From JBCBSZ01 sp039185015 (lineage in GTDB: Bacteria; Actinomycetota; Acidimicrobiia; Acidimicrobiales; Poriferisodalaceae), in assembly GCA_039185015.1 (NCBI GenBank), contig JBCDAU010000003.1:1-64000 (forward strand): 64,000 nt of DNA. The letters are read 5' to 3'. A model generated the notes under the pieces. It made no database searches. It had not been told where the DNA came from and saw nothing but the letters and a program-made list of their open reading frames with translations. Below are positions 8,144 to 16,024 of this stretch, piece by piece. Each line of letters begins with the position of its first letter. The stretch's first letter is position 1. The position numbers were made by a program, and so were the translations under genes.

Positions 8144-9810
8144 GCACCGGCCACGGTGATGGTGAGCGACACGGTGGCGCTGTTGCGGCCCGCGACATCG
8201 ATCGCCTCGACCGCGTAGGTCACCTCGGTCGCCTCGGGGGCGTTGACGTCGGTGAAGGACGTGCCCGTCGCGTCGCCGATGGAGACGCCGTCGCGGGTCA
8301 CGCGGTAGCGCTCGATCGGCAGCGGGCCGGTCGCCTCGGGCCAGCTCAGCGCGACCCGGCCGGTCGAGGTGGTGCCGTCCAGGCTGGCCGGCGCCTCCAG
8401 CGGCGAGCACATGCGGCCGAAGCCGCCGAGCCAATAGCCGCCGCGGGTCCGGGTGTAATCGCCACCCAGCAGGAGGCAGCCGTTGCGGTCGAGGTGGATC
8501 GCCCAGGTGCCGAAGACGCGACCCTGGAAGCCGGGCACGAACTCGAGGGCGCTGGGCGCACCGGTGTCGGCCTCGTAGGCGATGGCGTAGCGGTGGGCCG
8601 TGCGCTGATCGGTGATCGAGGAGTAGTGGAGGATGTCCTCGAACTCCTCGCGACCCGGGCGGTACTCGAAGCAGTGGCATCCGACGATGACCCAGTCACC
8701 GAAGCGCTCGGCCACCTGGATGTCGCCGCCCGCCACGTAGCGCGGGTTGCAGTCGTTCGGATCGAAGGCCTCACAGCCGACGCCGGTCGTGTTGTAGCCG
8801 ACCCGCGTCAGGGTGTCCGCGTCGAGGACGTGGGTGATGTGCTCGGCCGCGGCCACGAACACGAGCCCGTCACCGAGCTCGACGCCGGTGGTCGTGGTCT
8901 GCGATTCGCGGTTGGGCTCGAACTCGGTCAGACCGGGGACCGTCGAGCCGTCGGTGAGCGAGACGGCGCCCATGAGGGCGGTCCCCGACGCACCGTTGAG
9001 GTCGGTGAACGTGCCGACCATGTAGACGCGGTTGCGGGCCTCGTCGATCTCGATGTCCCAGACGCCCGAGCCACCGAGGCGGGGCACCCACGTCGCGTCG
9101 ATGGCGCCCGTCGTGGCATCGAGGCGAGTCGATGACCACACGCGGAAGTCGTCCGGTCCGACGACGACGTAGTTGAACAGACCGCCGACGTAGAGGTCGT
9201 CACCGACCACCTCGACGTGGTGGACGTACGCCGGCGTCGGCGTCTCGTCCCGTGCGTCGAGCTCGGCCTCGAAGGTACCGACGGTGGCGCCGGTCAGCGG
9301 GTCGAGCGTGACGAGCGCGGCGCGGGACTGCCCGTTGACCGTCGTGAACTCGCCGCCGACGATCAGGTTGCCGTCGGGCGAGACCTCGAGGTCGTAGACG
9401 GCACGGTCGAAGGTGGGTGTGAAGGTGCTGATCCACTCGCCGCTGTCGACGTGGAACGCGGCCAGGTACGACTGGTCGAACACCTGGGAGCTCGGGTCGA
9501 ACCCGTCCTCCTGGACACCGGTGAAGGTGCCGCCGACGTAGAGGTAGTCGCCGATCTCCTCGAAGGCCCACACCTCGGGCTTGGGTACCAGCACGGTGTT
9601 GCCCACGCCGACGACGCCCCAGTTGTAGATGGGCTCTTCCTCGAGGCTGTTGAGATCGAGCGGCACCGGCGGCACGGCGTTGGCGGCGCCGGCGTCCTCG
9701 GTCCCGATCGGGTCGGTGGGGTCCGACGGGTCCACGCCGAAGACCAGTCCGGTCATCAGGAGCACGCCCACCAGCACGCTCGCCATCAGTCGCCTGCGCA
9801 TCGTCATCAT
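6484..9810 (-). CDS. Secreted beta-propeller protein with tandem fibronectin type III repeats
   Basis: I chose the ATG at 9810 because it is followed by an Arg-rich n-region and the hydrophobic segment LMASVLVGVLLMTGLVFGV, a clear export signal; the longer in-frame start adds only a poor leader. The mature protein (about 1108 aa in total) has an N-terminal repeat region with YVGGTFTGV and IVGGEFTTVNGQSRAALVTL units, as in delta-60/propeller-type secreted proteins. One divergent FN3 domain follows (about 470-555), then six nearly identical FN3 domains of 92 residues each to the C-terminus. No sortase or membrane anchor is visible. It lies between an initiating sugar transferase and a co-polymerase, so a role as adhesin or EPS matrix protein is likely but not proven. 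Confidence 0.82.
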   Translation of the reverse strand: MMTMRRRLMASVLVGVLLMTGLVFGVDPSDPTDPIGTEDAGAANAVPPVPLDLNSLEEEPIYNWGVVGVGNTVLVPKPEVWAFEEIGDYLYVGGTFTGVQEDGFDPSSQVFDQSYLAAFHVDSGEWISTFTPTFDRAVYDLEVSPDGNLIVGGEFTTVNGQSRAALVTLDPLTGATVGTFEAELDARDETPTPAYVHHVEVVGDDLYVGGLFNYVVVGPDDFRVWSSTRLDATTGAIDATWVPRLGGSGVWDIEIDEARNRVYMVGTFTDLNGASGTALMGAVSLTDGSTVPGLTEFEPNRESQTTTTGVELGDGLVFVAAAEHITHVLDADTLTRVGYNTTGVGCEAFDPNDCNPRYVAGGDIQVAERFGDWVIVGCHCFEYRPGREEFEDILHYSSITDQRTAHRYAIAYEADTGAPSALEFVPGFQGRVFGTWAIHLDRNGCLLLGGDYTRTRGGYWLGGFGRMCSPLEAPASLDGTTSTGRVALSWPEATGPLPIERYRVTRDGVSIGDATGTSFTDVNAPEATEVTYAVEAIDVAGRNSATVSLTITVAGADQGPPTEVTNLAATTDATSVTLSWDAATDDIGVVDYMVHRDYQFVTAVPGDTTGFVDEGRTQGDSHLYQVRARDAAGNISAPVPVNVTVGGEDIEAPAGVTDLAATTDLTSVTLTWTAAVDNVGVDEYLIHRDYQFVTVLPGDATGFGDLGRTAGDSHLYQVRARDAAGNLSVPVPISVIVGGVDNEAPAGVTDLVATSDATSVTLSWSPAVDNFGVDSYLIHRDFQYVTFLPGDATGFVDLGRTQGDSHLYQVRARDAAGNISAPVPLSVTVGGVDNEAPAGVTDLVATSDATSVTLSWTPAVDNFGVDSYLIHRDYQYVTFLPGDATGYIDLGRTQGDAHLYQVRARDAAGNVSAPIPVSVTVGGEDTEVPTGVTDLAATTDLTSVTLSWTPATDNFGVDSYLIHRDFQYVTFLPGDATGFVDLGRSAGDEHFYQVRARDAAGNVSVPVPISVTVGGVDDEAPTGVTDLAATSDATSVTLSWTPATDNFGVDSYLIHRDFQYVTFLPGDATGWTDLGRVAGDEHLYQVRARDAAGNLSAPIPVTVTVDGG

Positions 9811-9975
9811 CCGCCTACCCGCCCTGGTCTCATCGCAGCGCGGCTCCGTTCCCAGGAGCTCTGCGGCAACGCTAATCAAGAAGAGATTTGTGGCGCCTTC
9901 GCGCCGTACGTAGTTGTCGGGATGTCGTCGGTGCGGTTTCGGTCGCTTGCCCGGACCGGCCCGACGACGTTCGGA

Positions 9976-10623
9976 TCAGGCCCCGGTGCGGCCGAACACG
10001 TCCTTGCACGTGCCGGCGAGGATCCGGAGATCGGTCCCCAGGCCGAGCTCGTCGAGGTAGTCGAGATCGAGGTGCAGGTTCTCGTGGAGCAGCTCGTCGC
10101 GAAGGGGCGAGATCTGCCAGAGGCCGGTGATCCCGGGGAGCACGTCGTGGCGCGGATGGTGGCGGAAGCCGTACCGGTCGGCGACCTCGGCGAGCTCGGG
10201 GCGCGGGCCGACGAGGCTCATCTCGCCGCGCACGACGTTCACCAGCTGCGGCAGCTCGTCGACGCCGGTCGAGCGGAGGAACCGGCCGACCGTGGTGTGC
10301 CGCGGGTCGTCGACGGTCTTGTGCGTGCGCCGGCGATCGGGGAAGTCGATCGGCAGGCTGGCCAACCGACGGTCGTGGCGCATGGTCCGGAACTTGAGGA
10401 TCGTGAAGTCCTCGCCGTCGCGCCCGACGCGAACCTGCCGATACAGCACGCCGGGCCCCATGCTCACCCGAACCGCCAGCGCCACGAGCGCGAAGACGGG
10501 CGCCAGGAAGATCAGCATCGCCAACGCGACCGACCGGTCGAAGACGGGCTTGACCCGCCGGACGTATGCGTTGGTCGTGCGTTCACGTTGCCGCGGCTCG
10601 AGCACCGCCGTTTCGAGGTTCAC
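9976..10623 (-). CDS. Initiating sugar-phosphate transferase (bacterial sugar transferase family), copy 1
   Basis: I chose the GTG at 10623 because an AAGGG-type ribosome binding site precedes it and the start matches that of the second copy at 29660, giving 215 aa in both. One N-terminal hydrophobic helix (about 25-48) is followed by the catalytic domain with KFRTM, DPRHTTVGRFLR, GVDELPQLVNVV and GEMSLVGPRPE, the hallmarks of polyprenyl-phosphate sugar-1-phosphate transferases (PF02397). It would start EPS repeat-unit synthesis by moving a sugar phosphate onto undecaprenyl (or decaprenyl) phosphate. The next gene downstream is the secreted FN3 protein. A PHO-box-like site lies about 180 nt upstream. 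Confidence 0.9.
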   Translation of the reverse strand: MNLETAVLEPRQRERTTNAYVRRVKPVFDRSVALAMLIFLAPVFALVALAVRVSMGPGVLYRQVRVGRDGEDFTILKFRTMRHDRRLASLPIDFPDRRRTHKTVDDPRHTTVGRFLRSTGVDELPQLVNVVRGEMSLVGPRPELAEVADRYGFRHHPRHDVLPGITGLWQISPLRDELLHENLHLDLDYLDELGLGTDLRILAGTCKDVFGRTGA

Positions 10624-10799
10624 GTTCGCCCTTCCGCCTGCCACATGCAATGTGCGGCCACAATCAGGATTCGACAAGGGCAGAGAGCACGCAAAGTGAA
10701 CAACTGAGCGCTCACTGCGCTCTCCCAGCCCATGTTGGCCCACCGAGGTGCCGAAGCCACCCCACGACGGTGCGTCGTCGACCCAGATCGGGCCGGACG

Positions 10800-10821
10800 C
10801 TTCGGTGAACTCTCGGTGACG
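10800..10821 (-). promoter_or_regulatory. Candidate PHO box (PhoP-type 11-nt direct repeat)
   Basis: Read on the minus strand the site is two 11-nt units, CGTCACCGAGA followed by GTTCACCGAAG, which fits the actinobacterial PhoP pattern of repeated GTTCACC-like units. It matches 19 of 22 bases of a site upstream of phnD (35578-35599). It lies about 180 nt upstream of the sugar transferase start. Function is inferred from pattern only. Confidence 0.5.
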
Positions 10822-10857
10822 CTCAGCGGGTTCTCGCCCGCGTCACCTCACCGAGAG
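10810..10857. other. Long imperfect inverted repeat
   Basis: The left arm CTCTCGGTGACGC (10810-10822) pairs with a right arm at 10840-10857 that has a short bulge, and the loop itself contains an inner GCGGG/CCCGC stem. There is no T-run on either side, so a classical intrinsic terminator is not supported. It could end transcription of the upstream hypothetical gene or be a regulator-bound cruciform. The left arm overlaps the PHO-box-like site. Confidence 0.4.
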
Positions 10858-10992
10858 CGCGGAGCGCAGCCAGAAGGCCCCGTTACGCGCGTGAGCACGA
10901 TCCCACACAACGTCAACATTGTCATGTGACGCTTGTCTCACACTCTGTGTGCGAATCTTGCGCAGCGCAGCGACCGCCGACCATGCCGTCGG

Positions 10993-11406
10993 TCAGCGGC
11001 GGGGCGACCGCCACCAACGGGTCGACGCCGGATGGAGGCTGGTGAGGGTGCAGCCCTCCGCGTCGATGACCAACGCGGCGCCCTTCTCGGCCCGGCCGCG
11101 GACCATGACCGCCGCCGGCTCCGGCAGCGCCGCCCAGCCGTGATCGGGCTCGCAGCGCATCTGGGCGATCAGCTCCGGCTTGGTGCCGGCCTCGGCGTCC
11201 GGCGACCAGAGGAACACCCGCACGGCCTCGGTGACCTTGATGAGCGTGCCGGTCGAGAAGTCGGTCGCCGCCAGTCCCCCGGTGTCGCGCTGGCGACGGA
11301 AGCGGGCGACCATCGGGCGGGCCGAGTGGGCGTCGGGCTGGGTGCGCAGCGCCTTCAGCTCGACGAGGAAGCGCTCCTCGGTGGTCAGCGGCCGGTCCTC
11401 GGACAT
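10993..11406 (-). CDS. Hypothetical protein (137 aa) in EPS cluster
   Basis: I do not recognise this family. The protein is soluble and charged, with no signal peptide or membrane helix. It has an Arg-rich middle (SARPMVARFRRQRDTGG), a predicted alpha/beta body (VTEAVRVFLWSPDAEAG, AAVMVRGRAEKGAALVI) and an Arg-rich C-terminus. The start lies 13 bp after the stop of the WecG-like glycosyltransferase gene, so the two are probably co-transcribed. No paralog occurs in the window. Confidence 0.6.
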   Translation of the reverse strand: MSEDRPLTTEERFLVELKALRTQPDAHSARPMVARFRRQRDTGGLAATDFSTGTLIKVTEAVRVFLWSPDAEAGTKPELIAQMRCEPDHGWAALPEPAAVMVRGRAEKGAALVIDAEGCTLTSLHPASTRWWRSPRR

Positions 11407-11419
11407 CGCGGAGATGCTG

Positions 11420-12181
11420 TCACCCCGACGAGCGCGGGACCACCTCCGGTCGGTTCCGAGCGACCTTCACGATGAACCGAGGGTTGTTGGTCAGGTAGCG
11501 ACGCCACAGTCGCTTGGGGTCCATCGCGAGTCGGAACAGCCACTCGAAGCCCGAGCGCTGGATGAACACCGGTGCCTGGCGCACCAGCCCGGCGTGGAAG
11601 TCGAAGGCCGCACCGACCCCCAGCAGCACCGGCGGAGCGAGGCGGTCGCGCATGCCCGACATCCACCGCTCCTGCTTCGGCGTGCTCAACCCCACCCACA
11701 CGAAGTCGGCCCCCGAGCGGTTGATCAGCTCGACGACGTCGTGCTCCTCGGCGTCGCTCAGGGCTCGGAACGGTGGACAGAAGGTGCCGGCGACGCGCAG
11801 CCCGGGGAAGCGACCTCGCAGGCGTTCGGCGAGCAGGTCCGCCACGCCGTCGGCGCCGCCGTAGAAGAAGTGCGACCATCCGGCCCCGACCGACCGCTCC
11901 ATGATCGCCAGCATCAGATCGGGCCCGTACACCCTGGTCACGGGTCGGACGCCGGCCCGGCGGCTGAGCCAGACGAGCGGCATGCCGTCGGTGGTGGTGA
12001 TCCCCGACTCGTTGTGGATCCGGGTCAGCTCGGCGTCGCGCTGGGACTCCATCACCCCGTGCACGCCGGTCACGCACACGTAGGACCGCTCGCCCTCGTC
12101 GACCCACCGGGCGAGCTCGTCGCAGACGTCGGCCATCGTCGACGCCGTCACCTGGACGCCGAGGATGTCCACCCTCGGCAT
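11420..12181 (-). CDS. WecG/TagA/CpsF family glycosyltransferase (GT26)
   Basis: The ATG at 12181 is preceded by a strong GAGGGGGGAG ribosome binding site and gives 253 aa, the usual size for the family. Hallmarks are GVHGVMESQRD, the active-site region ITTTDGMPLVWLSRRAG, FFYGGADGVADLLAERL and FVWVGLSTPKQERWM. The family transfers ManNAc, ManNAcA or a similar sugar to a lipid-linked acceptor at the cytoplasmic face of the membrane. It precedes a small hypothetical gene and follows a two-helix membrane protein gene, all on the minus strand. Confidence 0.92.
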   Translation of the reverse strand: MPRVDILGVQVTASTMADVCDELARWVDEGERSYVCVTGVHGVMESQRDAELTRIHNESGITTTDGMPLVWLSRRAGVRPVTRVYGPDLMLAIMERSVGAGWSHFFYGGADGVADLLAERLRGRFPGLRVAGTFCPPFRALSDAEEHDVVELINRSGADFVWVGLSTPKQERWMSGMRDRLAPPVLLGVGAAFDFHAGLVRQAPVFIQRSGFEWLFRLAMDPKRLWRRYLTNNPRFIVKVARNRPEVVPRSSG

Positions 12182-12210
12182 CTCCCCCCTCGCCAGCACC
12201 GTCCCCCCTC

Positions 12211-12459
12211 TCATTCCCGACGGCGGGCACCCACTCGCCGCGCGAGCACCCATCCGAGGAGCACGGCGGTGACCACGACGACCACCACGTCGATGGCATG
12301 CACCCCTCGGCCGTCCGAGAGCTCGACGATCAAGGGACCGTCGATCGCTCGGTATCCGGGAAGACGGTCGCCGACCAGAACGACGAGCACCAGCATTCCA
12401 GCCACGATGAGTCGCAACCGTGACGCCCTCAGCGGTGGCGACTCCGGTGAGACCATCAC
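12211..12459 (-). CDS. Small two-helix membrane protein (82 aa)
   Basis: An 82-aa frame with two clear hydrophobic segments, LRLIVAGMLVLVVLVG near residue 16 and AIDVVVVVVTAVLLGWVLA near residue 55, and a basic C-terminus ARRVGARRRE. It lies 29 bp upstream of the WecG-like gene in the same direction. It is divergent from the beta-helix lipoprotein gene, only 42 bp from that gene's start. The family is not recognised. The hydrophobic profile and position support a real gene, but it could be a chance frame. Confidence 0.55.
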   Translation of the reverse strand: MMVSPESPPLRASRLRLIVAGMLVLVVLVGDRLPGYRAIDGPLIVELSDGRGVHAIDVVVVVVTAVLLGWVLARRVGARRRE

Positions 12460-12501
12460 CGGACGTTAACTTCTGGTCCACTCATGGTCGGGGGCGCCAG
12501 C

Positions 12502-13863
12502 ATGACGAATCGACCGACGAGGTGGGCCGGCGTCGCCGCGCCGCTCGTCGTCCTCATCGCCGCGTGCAGCGGCTCCTCCGCGGGCGACACCGATGCGAGC
12601 GCCGCCGACACGATCGCCACCACCGCACCGACGACGGCAGCCCCCGAGCCCGTGGTGCCGCTCAGCCTCGAGCCGGCGGCGAGCGCCGGTTCGGTCGTCG
12701 ACGTCCGCGACTTCGGCGCCGTCACCGACGACGGGATCGACGACACCGAGTCGATCCAGACGGCGATCGACACGGTCGCCTCGGCCGGTGGCGGCACCGT
12801 CGTCTTCCCGGCCGGCGATCTCCTCGCCGAGCAGATCCTCTGGCGTCGGGGCGTGAACCTGGTCGGCTCGGTGACCGGCCGTGGCGGCGACGACCTCGGG
12901 TCGAACATCGTCCAGGCCGACGGGGCAGCCGACTCCCTCGTCATCTCCGACCCGACGGTGCCCGGCGAGGAGTTCTTCCACTGGACCGCGATCGAGAACC
13001 TGCGTCTCACTGGCGCCGCCGATGGCTCCGGCGTCGACGGCATCTCCGTCCGCAGCCGCGCCGGCGAGAACTTCCGCATCCACCGCGTGATCGTCGCCGG
13101 CTTCCCCCGACACGGCATCTCGCTCACCCGGGGCGGAGCGCCCACCGTGCTCTCCGACCTCCACCTCTTCGGCAACGGCGTGACGGGGCTCTCGCTCTCG
13201 CGGCAGCCGGAGGACCGGTACCAGACCCTTCGGGCCGAGCTCGTGTCGGGCGACGACAACGGCCTGGCCCTCGTCCAGATCGAGGGCGTCGGCGCCAGCG
13301 AGGAGATCTTCCACCTCAGCGACCTCAAGATCGAGTCGTCGATCGAGGGACGCCAGCCCTACGGCGTCGTCCTCGACGACACCAACGTCGCCCACGTCTT
13401 CATCGAGAACATGTCCGCCATCGCCACCCAGGACGGGGCGATGGACGCGCTCGTCCTGGTCCGCAACTCCGACGCCCGCTTCTGGCTCGAGGGCTTCCGC
13501 CGCAACGACGAACGGGTGGCCGCCGTCGTCGAGGACGAGTTCCGCGAGACGACGTTCTCGGAGTTCGGCGACCTCCTCGCCGTCTACAACGCCGGTCGCG
13601 TGACGGGCCGCATCGGTCCGAGCGGCATCGCGTCCGGCGACGGCGTCGAGCTGCGACCGGTCCAGACCGGCCGCGGCAGCATCGAGTCCGGCGACGAGAC
13701 CGTCACCGTCTCCCACGGCCTCGGGCCCGACGCCGTCATCACCGTCACGCCCCGCGGCGATCAGCTCCTGTGGATCGACTCCGTCACCGACACCGAGTTC
13801 ACCGTCCGACGCTCGAACGCCGACGACCCGATCGACTTCGAGTGGATCGGATCGATCGAGTGA
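12502..13863 (+). CDS. Lipoprotein with right-handed beta-helix (pectate-lyase-like) domain
   Basis: The ATG at 12502 has a GGGGG ribosome binding site and starts a 453-aa lipoprotein: basic n-region, hydrophobic core and lipobox LIAAC, followed by a Ser/Thr/Ala-rich linker. The domain opens with VVDVRDFGAVTDDGIDDTES, the classic start of the Pectate_lyase_3 fold, and GGGTVVFPAG. The body has many short strands with HGISL and NVAHVFIEN turns, as expected for a beta-helix. Such proteins act as polysaccharide lyases, epimerases or hydrolases. In this locus it may trim or modify the exported EPS. Two genes follow with overlapping stops and starts. Confidence 0.82.
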   Translation: MTNRPTRWAGVAAPLVVLIAACSGSSAGDTDASAADTIATTAPTTAAPEPVVPLSLEPAASAGSVVDVRDFGAVTDDGIDDTESIQTAIDTVASAGGGTVVFPAGDLLAEQILWRRGVNLVGSVTGRGGDDLGSNIVQADGAADSLVISDPTVPGEEFFHWTAIENLRLTGAADGSGVDGISVRSRAGENFRIHRVIVAGFPRHGISLTRGGAPTVLSDLHLFGNGVTGLSLSRQPEDRYQTLRAELVSGDDNGLALVQIEGVGASEEIFHLSDLKIESSIEGRQPYGVVLDDTNVAHVFIENMSAIATQDGAMDALVLVRNSDARFWLEGFRRNDERVAAVVEDEFRETTFSEFGDLLAVYNAGRVTGRIGPSGIASGDGVELRPVQTGRGSIESGDETVTVSHGLGPDAVITVTPRGDQLLWIDSVTDTEFTVRRSNADDPIDFEWIGSIE

Positions 13864-14999
13864 GGACGCCCCCGCTCAAGGACCTCGGGCGCTCGTGGCG
13901 CGACCGTTCGTTGGCGTCCCCCCGCTTCACCCGGCTCGCGGGGCGGCTGCCTCGGCCATCCGGTGGACGGTGGGAGCGCCTGCTCCCCGTGGCGCGCGAC
14001 GGCGCGCCGACGGGGTTGCCCGACGACGTCGTCGACGCCGCGCTCACCAAGCTCGGCGGCGGACGGCCACAGCGGATCGCCCACGTGCGCCTCGGTGGCT
14101 GGAAGCCCGACGCCTGGACGACCCGCGTCTTCGTCACCGACGAGGCCGGCGCTCGACACACGTTCGTCTGCAAGTTGACCGACTACGACGATCAGGTGCC
14201 GGCCTTCGACGGGCTGCCGTTCGAGCCCGGCCTGCCGGAGCACGGTGTGCTGAGCAGCGTCGAGCGCGACGGCGGCGGCGAGCTGGGCACCTGGATGCCG
14301 GCGCCGCTCACCAGCCGGCACCTCGGCGGCCGGCGGTTCGTCTTCGCGATCACCGACGTCGGCGCCACCCACCACGCCCGCTCCGATCCCGACTCGATGC
14401 TCCGGGCCATCGATGCCCTCGCACCGCTCCACGAAGCGCTCGATGGCGCTGCGCTGGACGGCGCGGAGCTCCTCGACCTGCGACCGACGAGCGGACGGGG
14501 CGCCCTCGTCGAGTACGTCGGGCGCCACCTCACCGCCGCGCCCGAGTCCGGCGCCGACGAACTGGCCGGCCGCGCCGCCGAGCTGGTCGACGCGTGCGCG
14601 ACCCCGGCCTGGGCATCGGCGACCGTCCGCACCGTGCACGGCGATCCGAACCGCTCCAACGTCGTGTTCCCTCGCCGGGGGCGGCCGCTGTTCATCGACT
14701 GGGAGTGGGCTGGCGTCGGCCCGGAGCACGGCGACCTCGCCTGCCTCACCAAGGTCCTCCCGGTGGAGCTGGAGGACGAGGGCGTGCGCCGGTTCGCCGC
14801 GGCGAGGACCGCCACCGACCTCGATGCGCACCGTGAGCTGCACCAGCGAGCGAAGCTCCTGCGCGCCCTGCTCGACTCGTCGTTCCTCTGCGCGCAGCGG
14901 AGCGCCCGCCCGGGCGGCGTCCGGTTCGACATCGACGGACCGATCGGTCGTGCGCACGCCGCCGCCGCGGCGCTCGGTCTCGCAGGAGCACGGACCTGA
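13860..14999 (+). CDS. Aminoglycoside-phosphotransferase-fold kinase
   Basis: The GTG start overlaps the stop of the beta-helix lipoprotein gene (GTGA), giving 379 aa. The C-lobe has the APH/choline kinase catalytic loop VHGDPNRSNVVF (HGDxxxxN) and the metal-binding segment FIDWEWAGVGPEHGDLA. An N-lobe region with FVCKLTDYD supplies the likely ATP-binding lysine. The family phosphorylates small molecules such as sugars, choline or aminoglycosides. Its place inside an EPS locus suggests a sugar or polyol substrate, or phosphocholine-type decoration. The substrate cannot be read from sequence. Confidence 0.8.
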   Translation: MRTPPLKDLGRSWRDRSLASPRFTRLAGRLPRPSGGRWERLLPVARDGAPTGLPDDVVDAALTKLGGGRPQRIAHVRLGGWKPDAWTTRVFVTDEAGARHTFVCKLTDYDDQVPAFDGLPFEPGLPEHGVLSSVERDGGGELGTWMPAPLTSRHLGGRRFVFAITDVGATHHARSDPDSMLRAIDALAPLHEALDGAALDGAELLDLRPTSGRGALVEYVGRHLTAAPESGADELAGRAAELVDACATPAWASATVRTVHGDPNRSNVVFPRRGRPLFIDWEWAGVGPEHGDLACLTKVLPVELEDEGVRRFAAARTATDLDAHRELHQRAKLLRALLDSSFLCAQRSARPGGVRFDIDGPIGRAHAAAAALGLAGART

Positions 15000-16024
15000 T
15001 GTTCCGTAGCGGCCCGATCGAGATCTGGAACCTCACCGACGACGGGCCCGTTGAGGTCGGACCGCAGCCGCTCGTGCCGATCGTCGGCAGGATCCACGAC
15101 TGGCGACCAGACGAGCAGCTCACCTGGCGACTCGACGACGGTGAACCGGCGCCGGCGTTCGTCTCGACGGGCGCCGAGCGGTTGAGCTGGCACGGCGACT
15201 TCGCGATCGACGGCTTGCTGCGAGACGCCCTCGCCGAGGGTGAGGTCCACGAGCTCGAGCTCCGCCTCGACGGTCCGGCCCGGAGCCACCGGGCGGAGGT
15301 CAAGTTCCGCCCGATCGCGACTGCGGCGCCCGAGCCCTCCTGGGATCTCGCAGCGATGACCGGCGACGAGGTCGAGCAGATCGTCCAGGTCATCGAGGGC
15401 CGCTGGAGCCTCGAGACCGAACCGAACCGGCTACGGATCGAGCCCGGTGACGAGGGCTACGACCGGATCATCGCCTTCGGGCGCGACACCTACACCGGCG
15501 ACTACCTGCTCGACACGACCTTCACGATCGACGGGTTCGCCGCGGGCAAGCGCTTCCACGCCTTCGGCCTGCTCTTCAAGTGGCGGCCGCACCGACAGGG
15601 CGACGGGACGCACCTGCCGCGCAACTGGACCTCGGGCCTGGGCATCTTCAGCTCGACCGGGCCGGGCCTCGCCATCCGCTACGGCGAGGACGTCCACTAC
15701 CTCCCCGGGGGCATCCGGGTCGGCAACACCGTCGTCGGCACCCGCCGCCTCGACGCGCTCCGCTGGGCAGCGTCGCGGGCCACGGTCCGCAGCCGCCTCC
15801 TGCCCGTGCTCCCCCAGCTGCCGATCGGCACGCGCGTCCGGATGAGCTTGGAGGTCGAGGACGGCCGACACCGCCTCTCGATCGAGACCGAGGGCCGCCG
15901 CTCGATCGAGCGTCACCTCGAGGTGGAGGCGCCCGAGCCGATCGAGACCGGTTGCGTCGGCTTCATGGCGGCATGGACCGCCGTCACCGTCGAGGAGCTG
16001 CGCGTCAGTCCGTTGACGGGCTGA
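14999..16024 (+). CDS. Hypothetical beta-rich protein (341 aa)
   Basis: The ATG shares one base with the stop of the upstream kinase (TGATG). I do not recognise the N-terminal 100 residues, which are beta-rich (IEIWNLTDDGPVEVGPQPL). The C-terminal 220 residues look like a concanavalin/LamG-like sandwich: TYTGDYLLDTTFTIDGF, FHAFGLLFKWRPH, RVRMSLEVEDGRHRLSIE and ending TAVTVEELRVSP. No signal peptide is visible, so it is probably cytoplasmic or exported by a non-classical route. A carbohydrate-binding role fits the neighbours but is inference. The gene overlaps the convergent flippase gene by 20 bp. Confidence 0.7.
   Translation: MFRSGPIEIWNLTDDGPVEVGPQPLVPIVGRIHDWRPDEQLTWRLDDGEPAPAFVSTGAERLSWHGDFAIDGLLRDALAEGEVHELELRLDGPARSHRAEVKFRPIATAAPEPSWDLAAMTGDEVEQIVQVIEGRWSLETEPNRLRIEPGDEGYDRIIAFGRDTYTGDYLLDTTFTIDGFAAGKRFHAFGLLFKWRPHRQGDGTHLPRNWTSGLGIFSSTGPGLAIRYGEDVHYLPGGIRVGNTVVGTRRLDALRWAASRATVRSRLLPVLPQLPIGTRVRMSLEVEDGRHRLSIETEGRRSIERHLEVEAPEPIETGCVGFMAAWTAVTVEELRVSPLTG

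Larger units (their letters stand above)
10624..10992. other. 369-bp intergenic region upstream of the sugar transferase
   Basis: I see no credible gene here. On the minus strand the region precedes the initiating sugar transferase and follows the 137-aa hypothetical gene. It contains a PHO-box-like direct repeat (10800-10821), a long imperfect inverted repeat (10810-10857) and a 10-bp palindrome TGAGCGCTCA near 10705. It therefore probably holds the sugar transferase promoter. Confidence 0.6.

Noticed and set aside
6328..9135. A 935-codon open frame on the plus strand opposite the FN3 repeats
   Set aside because: It is a shadow frame: very rich in His, Arg, Val and Gly with repeats that mirror the minus-strand FN3 codons. 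The minus strand has a signal peptide and known domains.
10700..10720. Short palindrome TGAGCGCTCA as an operator
   Set aside because: Ten bases are too short, no second copy was seen, and chance palindromes are common in high-G+C DNA.
12466..13716. A 416-codon minus-strand frame opposite the beta-helix lipoprotein
   Set aside because: It lacks recognisable motifs, and the plus strand has a lipobox, a ribosome binding site and a Pectate_lyase_3-type start.
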